A stretch of 64,000 bases of DNA, from the NCBI GenBank assembly GCA_910575245.1, contig CAJTEN010000001.1, positions 1 to 64,000 on the forward strand, written 5' to 3'. The translations under genes and the position numbers were made by a program. The DNA comes from Clostridia bacterium. Lineage in GTDB: Bacteria > Bacillota > Clostridia > Lachnospirales > Lachnospiraceae. Of this stretch, positions 51,068-58,466 are shown piece by piece. Position 1 is the stretch's first letter. Every line of letters begins with the position of its first letter. Under the pieces are notes generated by a model. That model was not told the DNA's origin. It saw only the letters and a program-made list of their open reading frames with translations, and did not search any database.

Positions 51068-51213
51068 TTGATTTTTGTGCGAATCCTTTTATGGAGCTAC
51101 AGTCAGAAACACCTGTAGGCGGAATATTTCCCGCATTGCACACGCTGTTAAGTTTGTATGAATGTGCCAGCAGTATCACTATGCCCAGCAAGTGATCTAC
51201 CGCTGGCTTTTTA
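51063..51213 (+). ncRNA. structured RNA A, copy 1
   Basis: About 150 nt of non-coding DNA, very similar to 52898-53047. The two copies share long identical blocks (CTTGTAATTGATTTTTGTGC and GCATTGCACACGCTGTTAAG). A 3' hairpin of two stacked helices, GCCAGC/GCTGGC (51166-51171, 51202-51207) and ATCACT/AGTGAT (51175-51180, 51191-51196), ends in TTTTT. Other pairings: CTACAG/CTGTAG and GCGG/CCGC. The start and end follow from the promoter and terminator. No ORF is conserved between copies. Family not recognised. Confidence 0.65.
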
Positions 51214-51240
51214 GTTTAGAATTTAATAATCTCTTATCAG

Positions 51241-51310
51241 AGCAGGAATGACGCCGGTTCATAGAAATTATGGACGCCAGATATATCAGGGAAGTCATTC
51301 CTGCTTTTTT
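51241..51310 (+). ncRNA. leader hairpin B, copy 1 (attenuator-like)
   Basis: AGCAGGAATGAC (51241-51252) pairs perfectly with GTCATTCCTGCT (51294-51305), followed by six T residues. The loop holds GGTTCAT...ATGGACGCCA, conserved in copy 2, with an inner CATA(G)/(T)TATG stem. A second conserved patch, GCCCAGATGCCG...GGCTGAGGATA, follows before the gene at 51372. Confidence 0.65.
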
Positions 51311-51371
51311 GCTGCCCAGATGCCGGGAAGGCTGAGGATAGAAATTTATATATCAGGAAGGAGGAGAACGA

Positions 51372-51575
51372 TTGCAGAAAGTAAGATGGCTGGATCAGGA
51401 CTGTAACAAATGCGGACGGCAGTTAAACAGCTGGGATGCCCGGTTATCAAAAACCCTGGCATACAAATATCCATGCTGTGAATCCTGTATTGCCGGAGAA
51501 TACGGCATGTCAGCGGAGAGGCTGAGGGACCGCATGGAAGACTATTTTGGGATGCGCCCCTGCCAGGGCCTGTAA
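51372..51575 (+). CDS. small cysteine-rich protein
   Basis: A 67-residue protein from a TTG start with AGGAGGAG upstream: QKVRWLDQDCNKCGRQLNSW, then YPCCESCIAGEYGM. The CxxC and CCxxC spacing suggests a small zinc-binding fold. First gene after RNA module copy 1, 11 bases before the next gene. Not recognised beyond that. Confidence 0.6.
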   Translation: MQKVRWLDQDCNKCGRQLNSWDARLSKTLAYKYPCCESCIAGEYGMSAERLRDRMEDYFGMRPCQGL

Positions 51576-51586
51576 GGAGGAAGAAA

Positions 51587-52792
51587 ATGAAAGAGAATGA
51601 GTATAAGGAATACAACGCTTTGACAAAACGGCTGCTGGCGGAAGGCTATACCGCAGACCGCCATCCGGACCATGTAAGGGTGGACGTCTCCACATGGGAG
51701 AAAAAGACCCTTGATAATTTTTATGGAGGCTTTACCTATGAACGCTGGTGGATCTATGAGCAGACCTTTAAGACTCCCTGCGGCCTGCAGTGTAAAGGCC
51801 TCCAGTGTCACAGCAACATGAGTTACATGGGTATTGAGTGGACGTTTGAAAACGATATGGCAACGATCCACTGTCCTTATGAAAAAAAGGAATGCACGCT
51901 GAAACATGAGTACCTTCAGGATCACGGCGTACTCCGGTATGATTGTGAAGTCCATATGACAGATGAAGAATACTGTTATGAAGGAAGTGTGGAGCATATC
52001 TTAAAACTCCATGATGAAGAGATACGAAGGCAGGAGGTCAGTTTCGAGCTTCAAAAGAAGGGGCGCGTCTGCCGGGAGCATACGAGGTTTAACAGGGATA
52101 CGCTGGAATGGGAAATGAATTATGATCCTTATTACTGCGGATTAAGGAGGTGCGCAGGGCTGTGTCCGGTTCTGGGGCATGAGCTGGATAAAAAACGGGG
52201 GAATGTGTTTTATGATGTTAAGATCACATATCTTAGGTGCGACTTAAACGGCACACTGTTTGAGGGGCAGATGGATACCCAGATCATTAAGGGAAAAAAG
52301 CTGTTTGACCATCCGGTGAGCATGGATATCGCCAAAATATGCGCCAGACTCTGCCAGGACAGGATAAGGGACAAAATGCGGAACCACTATTTTACGGAAC
52401 TGTTTTTCTCTGAATACCACGGCAGGCACTTTTCCTTTGAGATTCTGAATGTCCGTGCTGAACAGAGGGAGAGCCGGGATCTGATGCAGGACCTGGAGGA
52501 TATCCGTAACGGAATCCAGATCGTACATGCCTCCGATATGGAAAAACAAAATTCAGAAAACAAAAGGGAAAGGCGGCGGCAGCTGAGGGAATCTGCAGTT
52601 AAGCGCCTGGAAAAGAAACTGATAGAGCATGGATATGAGAGCCTGGAGGAGTTCAGCGCAGACCGGCGCCATGCGGATAAATGGCTGGGCCGGGAACGGA
52701 TTGCAGAGCTGGAAGAGATGCGCCTTAAAAAAGAGAAAGAGAAAAAAGAACAGCCGGTACAGCTTTCTCTGTTTGACATGGAAGCTTCCTGA
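51587..52792 (+). CDS. unknown ICE protein with C-terminal beta-clamp-binding motif
   Basis: A 401-residue protein with no family I can name. The first ~170 residues include many cysteines and aromatic residues (FKTPCGLQCKGLQCHSNMSY, MATIHCPYEKKECTLKHEYL), perhaps a zinc-binding fold. Residues ~320-395 form a charged helix (ENKRERRRQLRESAVKRLEK). The very end is VQLSLFDMEAS; QLSLF fits the consensus by which proteins bind the DNA sliding clamp. It is upstream of exonuclease, helicase and primase genes, so a role in element DNA metabolism is likely. AAGGAGG precedes the ATG. Confidence 0.7.
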   Translation: MKENEYKEYNALTKRLLAEGYTADRHPDHVRVDVSTWEKKTLDNFYGGFTYERWWIYEQTFKTPCGLQCKGLQCHSNMSYMGIEWTFENDMATIHCPYEKKECTLKHEYLQDHGVLRYDCEVHMTDEEYCYEGSVEHILKLHDEEIRRQEVSFELQKKGRVCREHTRFNRDTLEWEMNYDPYYCGLRRCAGLCPVLGHELDKKRGNVFYDVKITYLRCDLNGTLFEGQMDTQIIKGKKLFDHPVSMDIAKICARLCQDRIRDKMRNHYFTELFFSEYHGRHFSFEILNVRAEQRESRDLMQDLEDIRNGIQIVHASDMEKQNSENKRERRRQLRESAVKRLEKKLIEHGYESLEEFSADRRHADKWLGRERIAELEEMRLKKEKEKKEQPVQLSLFDMEAS

Positions 52793-52841
52793 GAAGAAAA
52801 TCTCTCATTGTACCAGATCTGGTGCTTACGCATCCGACAAT

Positions 52842-52891
52842 ACTATATATAGTATTGACAGCTTGACTTAATCAATATCTTGTGCTAAACT
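52842..52891 (+). promoter_or_regulatory. palindrome and promoter of the leader RNA, copy 2
   Basis: ACTATATATAGT (52842-52853), 9 bases, TTGACT (52863-52868), 17 bases, TAAACT (52886-52891) after TTGTGC. Same geometry as copy 1. Confidence 0.75.
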
Positions 52892-52897
52892 GTCCTT

Positions 52898-53047
52898 GTA
52901 ATTGATTTTTGTGCGCATCCCGTATGGGAGATATAGTCTGTTCAGGCTGTATGCGGAATATGCTCCGCATTGCACACGCTGTTAAGTTTGTATTTTGTGC
53001 CAGTAGTACCACTATGCCTTCCGGGCAGTGGTTTACTGGCCTTTTTT
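52898..53047 (+). ncRNA. structured RNA A, copy 2
   Basis: Paralogue of 51063-51213. The 3' hairpin is GCCAGT/ACTGGC (52999-53004, 53035-53040) with ACCACT/AGTGGT (53008-53013, 53027-53032) inside, ending in TTTTTT. Compared with copy 1, both helices changed bases on both strands so that pairing is kept. GCGGAATATGCTCCGC forms an inner hairpin as in copy 1. Confidence 0.65.
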
Positions 53048-53074
53048 ATGTTACGGGATGATATTCCCTTATAG

Positions 53075-53141
53075 AGCGGAAATGACAATGGTTCATGGAA
53101 ATCCATGGACGCCAAAGATTTGGCAGTCATTTCCGCTTTTT
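53075..53141 (+). ncRNA. leader hairpin B, copy 2 (attenuator-like)
   Basis: AGCGGAAATGAC (53075-53086) pairs with GTCATTTCCGCT (53126-53137), then five T residues. Two stem positions differ from copy 1 with matching changes opposite. Inner stem CATGG/CCATG; conserved GGTTCATGG and ATGGACGCCA. The patch CGCCCAAACGCCG...GGCTTTGAGGATA follows. Confidence 0.65.
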
Positions 53142-53212
53142 AATTATTTCACCGCCCAAACGCCGTTTCAGGCTTTGAGGATAAAACATTTTTAGAAAGG
53201 CAGGTAAAAAGA

Positions 53213-53374
53213 ATGAGTGCAAGAAACAAAAAAGCCAGTAAAAACTGGAAGAAACAGGCGGCAGGCTGTCCGTTTCAGGATACTGCTGCCCAGAAAGCAA
53301 ATGCCCGGTATCAGAAGAACTGTACCATCATACGGACAGTAAACTTCACACACAGAGCAAGAAGGGGGGCGTAA
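53213..53374 (+). CDS. small basic protein (53 aa)
   Basis: ATG after AGAAAGGCAGG reads MSARNKKASKNWKKQAAGCP and ends HRARRGA. It is rich in Lys and Arg with two cysteines and could bind nucleic acid. It follows RNA module copy 2 and ends two bases before the exonuclease gene, so it is the first gene of that operon. No family recognised. Confidence 0.5.
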   Translation: MSARNKKASKNWKKQAAGCPFQDTAAQKANARYQKNCTIIRTVNFTHRARRGA

Positions 53375-53376
53375 AT

Positions 53377-54441
53377 ATGCCCGGCATGGTATTTGAAAAG
53401 GGAAGGAACAGTCCGCTGGTATTGGTGGAAACAGAAAACCTTACCCGTGAGGAATGGCTGGACTGGAGACGTAAAGGGATCGGCGGCAGTGACGCAGCAG
53501 CCATCATGGGAATATCCCCTTTCCGTACCGCAAGGGATATCTATTATGACAAGCTTGGTATCGCGGCGGTGGAGGAAAATGAGTCCAACTGGGTGGCTCT
53601 GGAAATGGGTCATCTTCTGGAAGACCTTGTGGCAAAGATATTTGGACGCAAGACAGGACTTAAGCTCTATCAGATCAAGAAGATGTTCCAGCATCCTCTT
53701 TTTCCGTTCATGCTGGCGGATGTGGATTATTTTATCACCATGCCGGACGGCACAGAGGCAATCCTGGAGATCAAGACCACCAATTATAATGCAAAAGACC
53801 TGTGGTGGAAAGACGGCCGGGAGATTGTGCCGGTCTATTATGAGGCACAGGGCAGGCATTACATGGCCGTGATGGATATAGACCGGGTATTTTTCTGCTG
53901 TCTGTATGGAAACACGGAGGATGAGGTCATCATACGGGAGATCCGCAGGGATACAGCATACGAGGAAGAAATGATATTCCTGGAACAGGAATTCTGGAAC
54001 AGCTATGTGCAGAAACAGGTTCCGCCGCCTTATCTGGAGGATGGAGATGTGATCCTTGCAAGCGCCAGGCAGTATTGCGGCCGTGCAGACAAGGATGCGG
54101 AAACCATTATCCTGAAAGGCACCATGCAGTCCACGCTGATGCGTTACATGCAGCTCCAGGAGCAGAAGAAACAGTCGGATAAATTTTCCAAAAAGCTGGA
54201 GGCCGATATCCAGAGGCTGAAAGCAATCCTGGCTGCGGAGCTGGGAACGAGCTGTAAGGCTGTCTGCGATATGGGCGGGAGCCGCTATACGGTGACATAC
54301 AATCCGGTCCGTAAGATGATCGTTGACAAGGACAACCTGGCACGGCTGAAACTGCAGTATCCGGAAATCTATGAACAGTTTGTAACGGTATCAGAGTTTC
54401 GGACATTCCATGTGAAAGTCAGCGCCGTGGATGCTGCCTGA
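53377..54441 (+). CDS. YqaJ-family (lambda Exo-like) recombination nuclease
   Basis: A 354-residue protein. The N-terminal WRRKGIGGSDAAAIMGISPF, E in MGHLLEDLVAK, D in FMLADVDYF and LEIKTT (E-x-K) are the YqaJ/lambda-exonuclease active-site pattern. These enzymes chew 5' ends of double-strand breaks and work with an annealing protein. Residues ~230-330 hold a coiled coil and a C-terminal domain seen in phage-like versions. The candidate annealing partner is at 57016. GGGGGG precedes the ATG at close range. Confidence 0.9.
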   Translation: MPGMVFEKGRNSPLVLVETENLTREEWLDWRRKGIGGSDAAAIMGISPFRTARDIYYDKLGIAAVEENESNWVALEMGHLLEDLVAKIFGRKTGLKLYQIKKMFQHPLFPFMLADVDYFITMPDGTEAILEIKTTNYNAKDLWWKDGREIVPVYYEAQGRHYMAVMDIDRVFFCCLYGNTEDEVIIREIRRDTAYEEEMIFLEQEFWNSYVQKQVPPPYLEDGDVILASARQYCGRADKDAETIILKGTMQSTLMRYMQLQEQKKQSDKFSKKLEADIQRLKAILAAELGTSCKAVCDMGGSRYTVTYNPVRKMIVDKDNLARLKLQYPEIYEQFVTVSEFRTFHVKVSAVDAA

Positions 54442-54494
54442 AACCGGACAGGAACATACGAACGGATGATAGAAAAAAGAAAGGAAACAGGAAA

Positions 54495-54668
54495 ATGAAA
54501 AGAAAGACACTGATACTGGGGAGCATAGGGGGAGTTCTCTTATTTCTCCTGCTGAAAGATGTATACTGGCTCATACGACTGGGCTGGTTTCTGGTACTGT
54601 CTCCCCTGCTGGGCGCTGTCCTGGCAGTGATTGTGAGCATGTTGATCTTATGGTTTTTATGGAGGTGA
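54495..54668 (+). CDS. small two-segment membrane protein
   Basis: A 57-residue peptide, MKRKTLILGSIGGVLLFLLL, then a short polar loop and FLVLSPLLGAVLAVIVSMLI. Two membrane helices. It follows GAAACAGGAAA and ends 4 bases before the helicase start, so it is part of the operon. Function unknown. Confidence 0.55.
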   Translation: MKRKTLILGSIGGVLLFLLLKDVYWLIRLGWFLVLSPLLGAVLAVIVSMLILWFLWR

Positions 54669-54672
54669 GAGA

Positions 54673-56949
54673 ATGAGTTATATCGGAACTTATGACGGGA
54701 AGATCTTCCACAACCCGTCAAATAAATTCTGCATTGTCATTGTGAAGACCGCAGATACGTCCATCCCGGAAAAGGCGAGGGATAAAAGACGGTATAGGGA
54801 TCACCTGATCCGTTTCACTGCTGTCGGCTATGAAATCCCCATGACGGATGCCGTGGAGCTGGAACTGGACGGTGAATGGGTAAACGGAAAATACGGCATG
54901 CAGCTTCAGGTGGAGCAGTGGCGCGAGATCGTGCCGAAGACAAAGGAGGGCGTGCTGAGTTACCTGGGTTCCGGTCTGATCAAAGGCATCGGGGAAAAGA
55001 CCGCTGCGGAGATCGTGGCAAAGTTCGGCACAGGCACGCTGGACATACTGGAAAAGCATCCGGAACGGCTTCTGGAGGTCCGGGGGATTACGGAAAACAA
55101 GCTGGAGGATATCCGGACTTCTTTTGCGGAGAGCCGGATGCTGCGCGACATCATGACACTTCTTGCGCCCTTTAAGCTGACACCAAAGACGGCATTGAAG
55201 ATCTACCAGCATTTTGGGCCGGCCTGTATGGATCTTTTGAAAAAAAGTCCCTTCGAGCTGTGCCGGATACCAGGCTTTGGGTTCCGGCGGGTGGATGCCA
55301 TTGTAAGGAAGACGGATAACCGTCCCCGTGATCCCATGCGGATAGGGGGTGCGCTTCACTGTACGCTGGACGAAGCGAAGGGAAAGCAGGGGCATCTGTT
55401 CCTGGAAAGAGAAACTTTGTGCAAGGCGGCCTTTAAGCTGCTGAACGAAAAGATTCCCCTGCCGGAAATGCGTGTGCGGCCGGAGGAAGTGGAAAAGGAA
55501 CTGGACGGCATGATTTTAAACGGCTCTGTGGTATCCATGAGAGACAATATCTACCATCCTGCCGTATTTGCACAGGAGGACGAGACTGCCAGCCGGATTG
55601 CAAGGCTGCTGGCGGAGGAAAGGCCGCCGATGAAAGATATTTCTGCTGTCATTGAAACTGTCAGGACAGAACTGGGGCTTCGGACATCCGGAAAACAGGA
55701 ATCCGCAGTCAGGACGGCTTTTCTCTACAACCTGTCCATCATCACCGGTTCTCCGGGTACAGGAAAGACAACCGTGCTGAAGATTATTTTAGAGGTTTAC
55801 CGAAGGCTCTGGCCGGATAATAAGATCGTCCTTATGGCGCCTACGGGCCGTGCGAGCCGGAGGATGGCGGAAAGCACCGGGTTTGAGGGGGCATGCACCC
55901 TTCACAGCGGGCTTGGCCTTGTCAGCGAAGAGGATGAGGGCAGCCGCAATAGAAAAAAAGACGGCCTGGATGCGGACATGGTGATCGTGGATGAGTTTTC
56001 CATGGTGGATATGTGGCTGGCAGGGAAATTCTTTCCCGCATTGAAAAAAGGGGCGAAGATCATTTTAGTCGGAGACCCGGACCAGCTGCCCAGCGTAGGA
56101 GCGGGAAACGTATTCAAGGAATTGATCCAGTGCGGCCTTGTGCCGGTTACAGTGCTGGATGAAATTTTCCGTCAGGCAAAGGACAGCCTGATTGCTCACA
56201 ACGCACGGTTTATCCATGACGGCAATACCAGGCTGTATTACGGAAATGATTTTCAGTTTCTGCTCTGTGACAGTCAGGAAGATGCGGCAGCGGCTATCAT
56301 CGAGAGGTACTGCCAGGAAATTGAGAGCAACGGGATTGAGCATGTGCAGATCCTTTCTCCCTTCCGGACAGAAGGGGCGGCGTCTTCAGACCACCTGAAT
56401 GCTGCCATCCGGGAGATCGTGAATCCATTCCAGTCAACAGAGGATGAGGTGCGTATCGGCCCGAAGACATTCCGTGTCGGCGACCGTATCATGCAGACGA
56501 AGAATACTGACAAGGTATCCAACGGAGACCTGGGTTTCATCCGATATATAGATGATACGCCGGACGGGAAACGGATTGGCCTGGAATTCGGAGAGAACCG
56601 CAGCCTGGAATACAGCACGGAGGATCTGGTGAATCTGGATCTTGCATATGCGACCACCATCCATAAGGCCATGGGTTCCGAATATGATATCGTACTGATG
56701 CCTATACTGAAGGCACACTATATCATGCTCTATCGGAATCTTCTGTATACCGGAATCACCCGTGCCAGGAAAAAGGTAGTGCTGGCAGGAGAAAAGAGCG
56801 TGCTGTTTATGGCCATACACAAGAATGAGATCAGCAAAAGGAACACCCTTCTGGGAGAACGCATCCGCCTGTATTACAAGGCTTATGCAAAAAGCGCCGG
56901 GATAATTGTGCCGGAGTTCCTGGAAGAAAAACTGAAAGCAGCAGGTTAA
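54673..56949 (+). CDS. recD2: RecD2-like superfamily 1 helicase
   Basis: A 758-residue ATP-dependent helicase of the RecD2/TraA group. N-terminal OB-like and helix-hairpin-helix parts (YLGSGLIKGIGEKTAAEIVA) precede the motor. Walker A is GSPGTGKTT (~359), Walker B DMVIVDEFSMVD, motif III GDPDQLPSVGAG. The UvrD-like C-terminal part is LAYATTIHKAMGSEYDIVL and YTGITRARKKV. It unwinds DNA 5' to 3'. It stands between the exonuclease and the putative annealing protein. GGAGGTGAGAG precedes the ATG. Confidence 0.92.
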   Translation: MSYIGTYDGKIFHNPSNKFCIVIVKTADTSIPEKARDKRRYRDHLIRFTAVGYEIPMTDAVELELDGEWVNGKYGMQLQVEQWREIVPKTKEGVLSYLGSGLIKGIGEKTAAEIVAKFGTGTLDILEKHPERLLEVRGITENKLEDIRTSFAESRMLRDIMTLLAPFKLTPKTALKIYQHFGPACMDLLKKSPFELCRIPGFGFRRVDAIVRKTDNRPRDPMRIGGALHCTLDEAKGKQGHLFLERETLCKAAFKLLNEKIPLPEMRVRPEEVEKELDGMILNGSVVSMRDNIYHPAVFAQEDETASRIARLLAEERPPMKDISAVIETVRTELGLRTSGKQESAVRTAFLYNLSIITGSPGTGKTTVLKIILEVYRRLWPDNKIVLMAPTGRASRRMAESTGFEGACTLHSGLGLVSEEDEGSRNRKKDGLDADMVIVDEFSMVDMWLAGKFFPALKKGAKIILVGDPDQLPSVGAGNVFKELIQCGLVPVTVLDEIFRQAKDSLIAHNARFIHDGNTRLYYGNDFQFLLCDSQEDAAAAIIERYCQEIESNGIEHVQILSPFRTEGAASSDHLNAAIREIVNPFQSTEDEVRIGPKTFRVGDRIMQTKNTDKVSNGDLGFIRYIDDTPDGKRIGLEFGENRSLEYSTEDLVNLDLAYATTIHKAMGSEYDIVLMPILKAHYIMLYRNLLYTGITRARKKVVLAGEKSVLFMAIHKNEISKRNTLLGERIRLYYKAYAKSAGIIVPEFLEEKLKAAG

Positions 56950-56953
56950 AAAT

Positions 56954-56986
56954 GGGATATGGTGCAGAAAATGCACAGGGTATCCC
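56954..56986 (+). promoter_or_regulatory. intergenic hairpin without T-run
   Basis: GGGATA/TATCCC outside and GTGCA/TGCAC inside (56954-56986), 30 bases before the next start. Possibly RNA processing or attenuation. Confidence 0.5.
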
Positions 56987-57015
56987 TTATTTATTTGATG
57001 AAGGGAGTTTTCAAG

Positions 57016-58401
57016 ATGAATAAGAACGAACACACAGCAACAATGTATGAAAGTATTCCCGCAGTGGCAGAGCTGAACAAGGTGCCGGGCTTTAACCCGC
57101 TGAAGCTGCTCCGCCGTGTCATTTCCCCGGATAACGGGGAGACGGTTCTGCAGCTGGACCTTCCCTATAAGAAGTTATGGTTCCGGCTGGCGAACCCGAA
57201 AGGGCGTATCCGGCTCAATGCCCTCCGTATCACGGAGCAGATGGCAATTTACGAGGCACAGGTTTTCCTGGAGCGTACAGACGAGAACCCCATAGGCAGC
57301 TTTACTTCCAGTTGTACAAAGGAAGAAGCGCCGGGAGGGCATTATATTCAGGCAGCACAGCAGGCGGCTATGGACGAGGCACTGTCAGATGCAGGCTTTG
57401 GCATCCAGTTTGCCGACGTCAACATGGGGGCGAAAGGGAGCCGTTATGGGAGCAGGATTCCCTTAAATGGGACCGCCCAGGGACATCCTTTGGCAGCTCC
57501 GGCCGGCATGCAGAAGGCATCTGGTGAGGCAGAACAGTCAGCGGGAACGCCTGCCGGAGGTGTGGTCAGGCCATTCCCGACAGCCACGGATGAAAAAGAA
57601 TTGCAAAAGCCGGCGCAGGAATCCGGACTGCCTGTTTCAGGCGGTCAGATAGCTGTAAATACCAAAACAGAGGAAAAGAAATCTGTGGAAAGCAGTCTGC
57701 CGCTGCTTGGAACAGGGCAGAAAGCGGAAAAACAGATTCCTGTAACATCTGCTGAGAATGCCAAAACTCATGAAACCATGGAAAATGTGCAGACAGATAA
57801 GGTTCAGGCGCAGACTGCAGACAGCAGCCTTCCAGTGAAATCCCAGGCGGATGTCCGGGAGAACGTACAGGCTGTGAGGGAAGCGGAATCACTTCCCATA
57901 CAGACAGGCACAGAAGTTCTTAAAACGGAAAATATGGGTAACACTCTTCCCGTTTCCGGAAGAAAGAATACGGAAGAAGACACGCAGAAAGCAGTGCAGG
58001 GAATGATGGCACTGTTAGGCGGGCAAAATCTTCCTTCCAGTGAAACAGACCAGGTCAAAGACCAGGCATCAGAAGTACAGAATCTGCCGGCTGCCGGAGA
58101 TCCGGCACCAGAGATTCCCCAACTGCCTGTTGCCGGAGCATCGGTACAGGAGAAAACAACGGCCAGATATACCCCTGATATGCCTGTGGAGGAGATCGTC
58201 AAGCTGATGACCTTTGAAGAGGCAGGGCAGGTGGTCGTGGATACGGGCGTCTGCAAGGGCCAGACTATTGCGGAAGTAGCAGAGAGGCGTCCTCCCAGTC
58301 TGAAATTTTATCTGTACGGCGGCTACAAAGGGGATAACAATATTCTCCGGGCGGCGGCACAGATCATGCTGGATTCCCTGGCAGTAAAGAAAGCCGGGTA
58401 A
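57016..58401 (+). CDS. possible single-strand annealing-type protein with LPV-motif linker
   Basis: A 461-residue protein from ATG 57016 (GAAGGGAG upstream). Residues ~1-140 are folded: LYKKLWFRLANP-like strands, RLNALRITEQMAIYEAQVFL, then HYIQAAQQAAMDEALSDAGF, a helix pattern seen in Rad52/RecT-like annealing proteins and their relatives. Residues ~200-375 are a low-complexity linker with about eight evenly spaced LPV/LPL-type motifs. The last ~70 residues (MTFEEAGQVVVDTGVCKGQT, AEVAERRPPSLKFYLYGGYK) resemble ExoX-like C-terminal domains. Gene order after YqaJ and RecD2 supports an annealing role; the assignment is an inference. Confidence 0.5.
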   Translation: MNKNEHTATMYESIPAVAELNKVPGFNPLKLLRRVISPDNGETVLQLDLPYKKLWFRLANPKGRIRLNALRITEQMAIYEAQVFLERTDENPIGSFTSSCTKEEAPGGHYIQAAQQAAMDEALSDAGFGIQFADVNMGAKGSRYGSRIPLNGTAQGHPLAAPAGMQKASGEAEQSAGTPAGGVVRPFPTATDEKELQKPAQESGLPVSGGQIAVNTKTEEKKSVESSLPLLGTGQKAEKQIPVTSAENAKTHETMENVQTDKVQAQTADSSLPVKSQADVRENVQAVREAESLPIQTGTEVLKTENMGNTLPVSGRKNTEEDTQKAVQGMMALLGGQNLPSSETDQVKDQASEVQNLPAAGDPAPEIPQLPVAGASVQEKTTARYTPDMPVEEIVKLMTFEEAGQVVVDTGVCKGQTIAEVAERRPPSLKFYLYGGYKGDNNILRAAAQIMLDSLAVKKAG

Positions 58402-58466
58402 TGGCGGTACATGGATAACCACAGAAGGGACAGTGAAAGACACTACAGGGAAGGAGGGCACAGACA

